Source: Nocardioides sp. Root190
Lineage (GTDB): Bacteria; Actinomycetota; Actinomycetes; Propionibacteriales; Nocardioidaceae
Assembly: GCF_001428565.1 (NCBI RefSeq)
Contig: NZ_LMIA01000014.1
Coordinates: forward strand, 141,366 to 205,365
DNA length: 64,000 nucleotides
Reading direction: 5' to 3'
Below are positions 61,345-64,000 of this stretch, in pieces. Within the stretch, counting starts at the first letter, position 1, and every line of letters begins with the position of its first letter. Under the pieces are notes generated by a model, which worked only from the letters and a program-made list of their open reading frames with translations, searched no databases and had not been told where the DNA came from. Both the position numbers and the translations under genes were made by a program.

Positions 61345-62472
61345 TCACCGCGCGTCCTGGCGTCTGACGACGACCTCGCGGATCACCAGCAGGATCGCCG
61401 CAGCGACCGGGATGGCGAGCAGTGCGCCCACCACGCCGAGCAGGGCGGTGCCGACCAGGGCGGCGATCACGATGACCGCGCCCGGCAGGTCCACCGACTT
61501 GCTCATCACCCGCGGGTAGATCACGTAGTTCTCGACCTGCTGGTAGATGACGTAGAAGATCACGCAGGCAACGCCGGTCCTGACGTCCGTGGCGAACGCG
61601 ATCGACGAGACGATCACGGCGCCGAGCGTGGCGCCGATCATCGGGATCACGTCGAGCACCGCGACGACGAAGGCCAGCGCGACGGCGTACTCGGCCACCT
61701 CGGTGAAGCTCAGGAAGAGCAACGAGGTGAGACCGGCGCACAGGGCGACGAGGAAGGCCCCCGAGACGTAGCTCCCGATGTTGTGGATCACCTTGTCGCC
61801 CAGGCGGGAGACCCGGTCCCGGCGCGAGGCCGGGGCCAGCTTGTAGAGGGCGCCCGTCGTGGTCTTGAGCGAGGCCAGGAAGTAGAGCGTCAGGACGACG
61901 ATCACGAAGAGGTTGAAGAGCGCAGAGATGATCTTGAGCCCGAAGCCGAGGGCTCCACCGAACAGTGCCGAGATGAAGTTCTCGTCGGTGATCTTCTCCT
62001 TGGCCTTGTCGAGGATGTGGTACTCCTCGTTCAGCTCCTGGATGCGCTTGTTCTCCTGGAGCTGGTCCAGCCAGCCGGGAGCGTTCTTGGTGATCGCAGA
62101 GATCTGGTCGCTGATGACCGGGACGATCGCCACGAGGAACAGCGCCACCGTGCCGAGCGCGAGGATGATGACCGCCGCGCACGCCAGGGAGCGACGCAGG
62201 CCGCGCCTCTCCAGGAACTCCACGGAGGGGTTGAGGCCCGCCGCGAGGAAGAACGACACGATCACGAGCATCAGCACCGAGCCGATGCCGAGGACCGCCT
62301 GGAACAGCCAGAAGGCCGTCAGTGCCCCGAGGGCGCCGATGAAGCCGTAGTAGAACGGCGAGCGCCGGTCGAAGGGTGCGCCCTGTTCGCCGTACGGCGA
62401 CAGGTCACTCACCGGAGCAGGCGACGCCGGGTCGACGCCGCCGTGCTCGGTGACACCGTCGGCTGGGCTCAA
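61345..62472 (-). CDS. AI-2E family transporter (PerM/UPF0118)
   Basis: A 375-residue membrane protein with about eight helices. Family features: GLNPSVEFLERRGLRRSLAC, the amphipathic middle region (ITKNAPGWLDQLQENKRIQE), VLDVIPMIGATLGAVIVSS and the C-terminal QQVENYVIYPRVMSKSVDLP. Members are predicted permeases; the AI-2 export claim applies to few. The likely start is TTG at 62472, overlapping the stop of the coiled-coil gene (TTGA) with CGAGGACGAGAG upstream. GTG at 62412 is an alternative. Confidence 0.85.
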   Translation of the reverse strand: MSPADGVTEHGGVDPASPAPVSDLSPYGEQGAPFDRRSPFYYGFIGALGALTAFWLFQAVLGIGSVLMLVIVSFFLAAGLNPSVEFLERRGLRRSLACAAVIILALGTVALFLVAIVPVISDQISAITKNAPGWLDQLQENKRIQELNEEYHILDKAKEKITDENFISALFGGALGFGLKIISALFNLFVIVVLTLYFLASLKTTTGALYKLAPASRRDRVSRLGDKVIHNIGSYVSGAFLVALCAGLTSLLFLSFTEVAEYAVALAFVVAVLDVIPMIGATLGAVIVSSIAFATDVRTGVACVIFYVIYQQVENYVIYPRVMSKSVDLPGAVIVIAALVGTALLGVVGALLAIPVAAAILLVIREVVVRRQDAR

Positions 62473-63734
62473 CTCTCGTCCTCGCCGAACCCGGCGACGA
62501 GGTCAGCAAGCGAGGACAGCTGAGCCGTGATGGCTGCGCGGCGCTTGGTGAGGCGGTCGAGCTCGGCACGCTTGGTGGCGATCTCGCGCTGGACCTCGGC
62601 GTCACCGCTGGTGGTGATCGCCTCGGCCTGGGTGCGGGCGGACACGATGATCTGCTCGGCCTCGCGCCGGGCGCGGACCAGCAGGCCCTCGGACTCGGTC
62701 TGCGCGGCGGCACGGTTCTCCGTCGCCTGCTTGCTGGCCTCGACGGCCCGGGCCTCGGCGGCGTTGGCCCGCTGCTCGGACTCCTCGACCAGGCGCCGGG
62801 TCTCGGCCACCGCGCTGGTGTGGTGGTCGGTCGCCTCGCGGGCGAGCCGCTCCTTCTCCACGGCGAGCGCGCGACGTGCTTCCTGCACCTCGCGGTCGAC
62901 TCCGGCACGAGCCTGCTCGACCTCGCGCTGGGACTGGCTGCGGAGCTCGGACACCTCCTGCTGGGCGGCGAGCCGGAGCTGGTCGGCCTCGCGACGGGCG
63001 GACGCGCGGGCGTCCTCCGCCTCGCTCTTGGCCAGCGCCCGCTCCTGCTCGGCGTCGGTGAGGAGCCGCGTGCGGTTCTCCTCCAGCTCGCGCAGCTGGA
63101 CGGCACGCATGTCGTCGGCCTCGCGGGCGGCCTCGGCGCGGATGGCCTTGGCGTCGCGCGTGGCCTGGTCGCGGATCTCGGCGGAGTCGGCCTCCGCGAT
63201 GCTGCGGATCTCACCGGCCTCCTCCTCGGCGAGACGGAGCATCGCGCTCGCCCGGCCTCCCAGGCCTGCGTAGGACGGGTTGGCGGACTCGGCGAGCTCC
63301 TCGCGGATCCGCGCGACCTCCTGCTCGAGGTCGATCACGCGCTGCTCGGACTCGGTCAGGCTGGCGCCAAGGGTGGCCTTCTCGCTCGCGAGCTGGCGGA
63401 TCTGGGCGTCGACGGCGTCGCGGTCGTAGCCGCCCTTGCGGACGATGGGCAGGCCGGGCGTCCCGGGGTTGGCGAATCCGGCCGGCCGGGGGGCGCCGGT
63501 CGGTGCGGGGCTCGCTGCCGGCGGGCGGGGCGAGGTCGCCGCGGCCCGGTCGGGCTGTGTGGGTGCCGGACGGTCGGAGGGGGCGCCCTGCGGTCGCGCA
63601 GGGGGCGTGGCCGCGGCCTTCACGACCGGGATGACCTGTGTGGGCTCGTCGTCTGCAGCCTTCGTCGTCACGGGGGTGGGCTCCTCGGTGGTGGTGGGCT
63701 CGTCGTCGAAGATGGACAGACCCTGGTCGCTCAT
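62469..63734 (-). CDS. DivIVA/Wag31-like coiled-coil protein
   Basis: A 421-residue protein. Residues 1-95 are a Pro/Thr/Ala-rich disordered region. Then GGYDRDAVDAQIRQLASEKA resembles the first helix of DivIVA-type domains. From about residue 110 to 400 runs an almost continuous Ala/Glu/Arg coiled coil with heptad-like AREAEE patterns. Such proteins (Wag31, Scy, FilP types) organise polar growth or cytoskeleton in actinobacteria. The ATG at 63734 has GGGAGG upstream. It is coupled by overlap to the AI-2E family gene. Confidence 0.82.
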   Translation of the reverse strand: MSDQGLSIFDDEPTTTEEPTPVTTKAADDEPTQVIPVVKAAATPPARPQGAPSDRPAPTQPDRAAATSPRPPAASPAPTGAPRPAGFANPGTPGLPIVRKGGYDRDAVDAQIRQLASEKATLGASLTESEQRVIDLEQEVARIREELAESANPSYAGLGGRASAMLRLAEEEAGEIRSIAEADSAEIRDQATRDAKAIRAEAAREADDMRAVQLRELEENRTRLLTDAEQERALAKSEAEDARASARREADQLRLAAQQEVSELRSQSQREVEQARAGVDREVQEARRALAVEKERLAREATDHHTSAVAETRRLVEESEQRANAAEARAVEASKQATENRAAAQTESEGLLVRARREAEQIIVSARTQAEAITTSGDAEVQREIATKRAELDRLTKRRAAITAQLSSLADLVAGFGEDES

Positions 63735-63856
63735 GGGGATGAGCCTCCCTGGCTCTCGGGGGCGGTCATGGGGGACCTGCCCATGATCCCCGATGACCGA
63801 AGGGATTCCCACCCCGCCCCGCCAATGCGGACCACCGTCACCCGGGTGAAAAATGC

Positions 63857-63890
63857 CGCAGCGGGCCGACACAGGTGCCGGCCCGCTGCG
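63857..63890 (-). terminator. Rho-independent terminator for the leftward gene entering the window end
   Basis: Arms cgcagcgggccg (63857-63868) and cggcccgctgcg (63879-63890) form a 12-bp perfect stem with a 10-base loop. On the reverse strand it is followed by GCATTTTTCACC, complement of the A-run at 63849-63853, a classical U-tract. Confidence 0.88.
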
Positions 63891-63901
63891 TTCCCGCGCG
63901 A

Positions 63902-64000
63902 TCAGATGCCGCGGAAGAGGTTGATCTTGTCGATGTGCTGGGCGCGGAGCTCGGCGTTCTTGACGCCGAGGCCCTCTTCGGGGGACAGGCACAGGACGCC
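63902..64000 (-). CDS. ccr: Probable crotonyl-CoA carboxylase/reductase, C-terminal 32 residues (truncated by window)
   Basis: The reverse strand is open from the window edge to TGA at 63902-63904. The tail reads GVLCLSPEEGLGVKNAELRA and continues QHIDKINLFRGI. It resembles the C-terminus of crotonyl-CoA carboxylase/reductases, which end with a GKVGVL-x-L-APxEGLGV...INRFR-type segment. The enzyme makes ethylmalonyl-CoA from crotonyl-CoA, CO2 and NADPH, and would feed the mutase encoded 9 kb away. Only 32 residues are visible, so the call depends on that tail and the context. A U-tract terminator follows. Confidence 0.7.
   Translation of the reverse strand, partial: GVLCLSPEEGLGVKNAELRAQHIDKINLFRGI

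Overview
The window is chromosomal DNA from a very G+C-rich actinobacterium (G+C judged by eye, not computed), with GTG and ATG starts used about equally. Gene order supports this. The run tRNA-Arg/argS-lysA-hom-thrC-thrB-rho-rpmE-prfA-prmC-sua5-wecA-atpI-atpBEFHAGDC-DUF2550, later cobO-type adenosyltransferase and nucS, matches the well-known Mycobacterium tuberculosis block around Rv1292-Rv1321. The fused 2-oxoglutarate enzyme Kgd, NucS and an ethylmalonyl-CoA mutase also fit. A Nocardioides-like member of the Propionibacteriales is my best guess; the genus is inference.

Layout. 1-7044: end of a quinone oxidoreductase-like gene, a 14-helix MFS exporter, and an acyl-desaturation module (TetR regulator and alpha/beta hydrolase on one strand; ferredoxin-type reductase and fatty acid desaturase on the other, behind a 30-bp palindromic operator). 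7048-12910: a complete fructose phosphotransferase system (ptsI divergent from fruR-fruK-fruA-ptsH). 12999-18329: an acetoacetate decarboxylase-like pair, then kgd with a 58-codon gene one base downstream. 18513-21184: lipoprotein and LCP protein, RNase HI, an unknown basic protein, tRNA-Arg(CCG). 21277-24347: argS, lysA. 24348-30257: an insertion relative to the M. tuberculosis order, holding soxR with a divergent reductase and a GrpE-like/Hsp70-like/FN3-protein trio. 30328-40287: threonine branch, rho, rpmE, prfA, prmC, sua5, wecA. 40357-48614: ATP synthase operon and DUF2550 gene. 48634-64000: SWIM-SNF2 helicase, cob(I)alamin adenosyltransferase, STAS protein, B12-dependent ethylmalonyl-CoA mutase, iron-box-controlled small Cys protein and ferritin, DUF952 protein, NucS, 3-hydroxyacyl-CoA dehydrogenase, esterase-like hydrolase, CGNR regulator with a divergent EamA exporter, AI-2E family membrane protein, DivIVA-like coiled-coil protein, and the last 32 codons of a probable crotonyl-CoA carboxylase/reductase.

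How parts fit. Adenosyltransferase, ethylmalonyl-CoA mutase, hydroxyacyl-CoA dehydrogenase and the probable Ccr end suggest an ethylmalonyl-CoA pathway neighbourhood for acetyl-CoA assimilation. EI, HPr, FruA and FruK form a self-sufficient fructose uptake and phosphorylation route. The TetR/reductase/desaturase set is a membrane-lipid unsaturation unit.

Most notable. (1) A second, non-canonical Hsp70 system: a lidless Hsp70 relative with its own GrpE-like protein and a large FN3 partner, inserted between lysA and hom. (2) About fifteen genes have a TANNNT -10 hexamer only 6-8 bases before the start codon, so leaderless mRNAs look common here. (3) A DtxR/IdeR-type iron box next to a CRP-type half-palindrome precedes a tiny Cys protein and ferritin. 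(4) Six perfect 18-bp tandem repeats lie inside rho. (5) Several large palindromic intergenic elements occur. No stretch over 300 bases lacks a gene. I saw no CRISPR array, transposase, integrase, rRNA or riboswitch.
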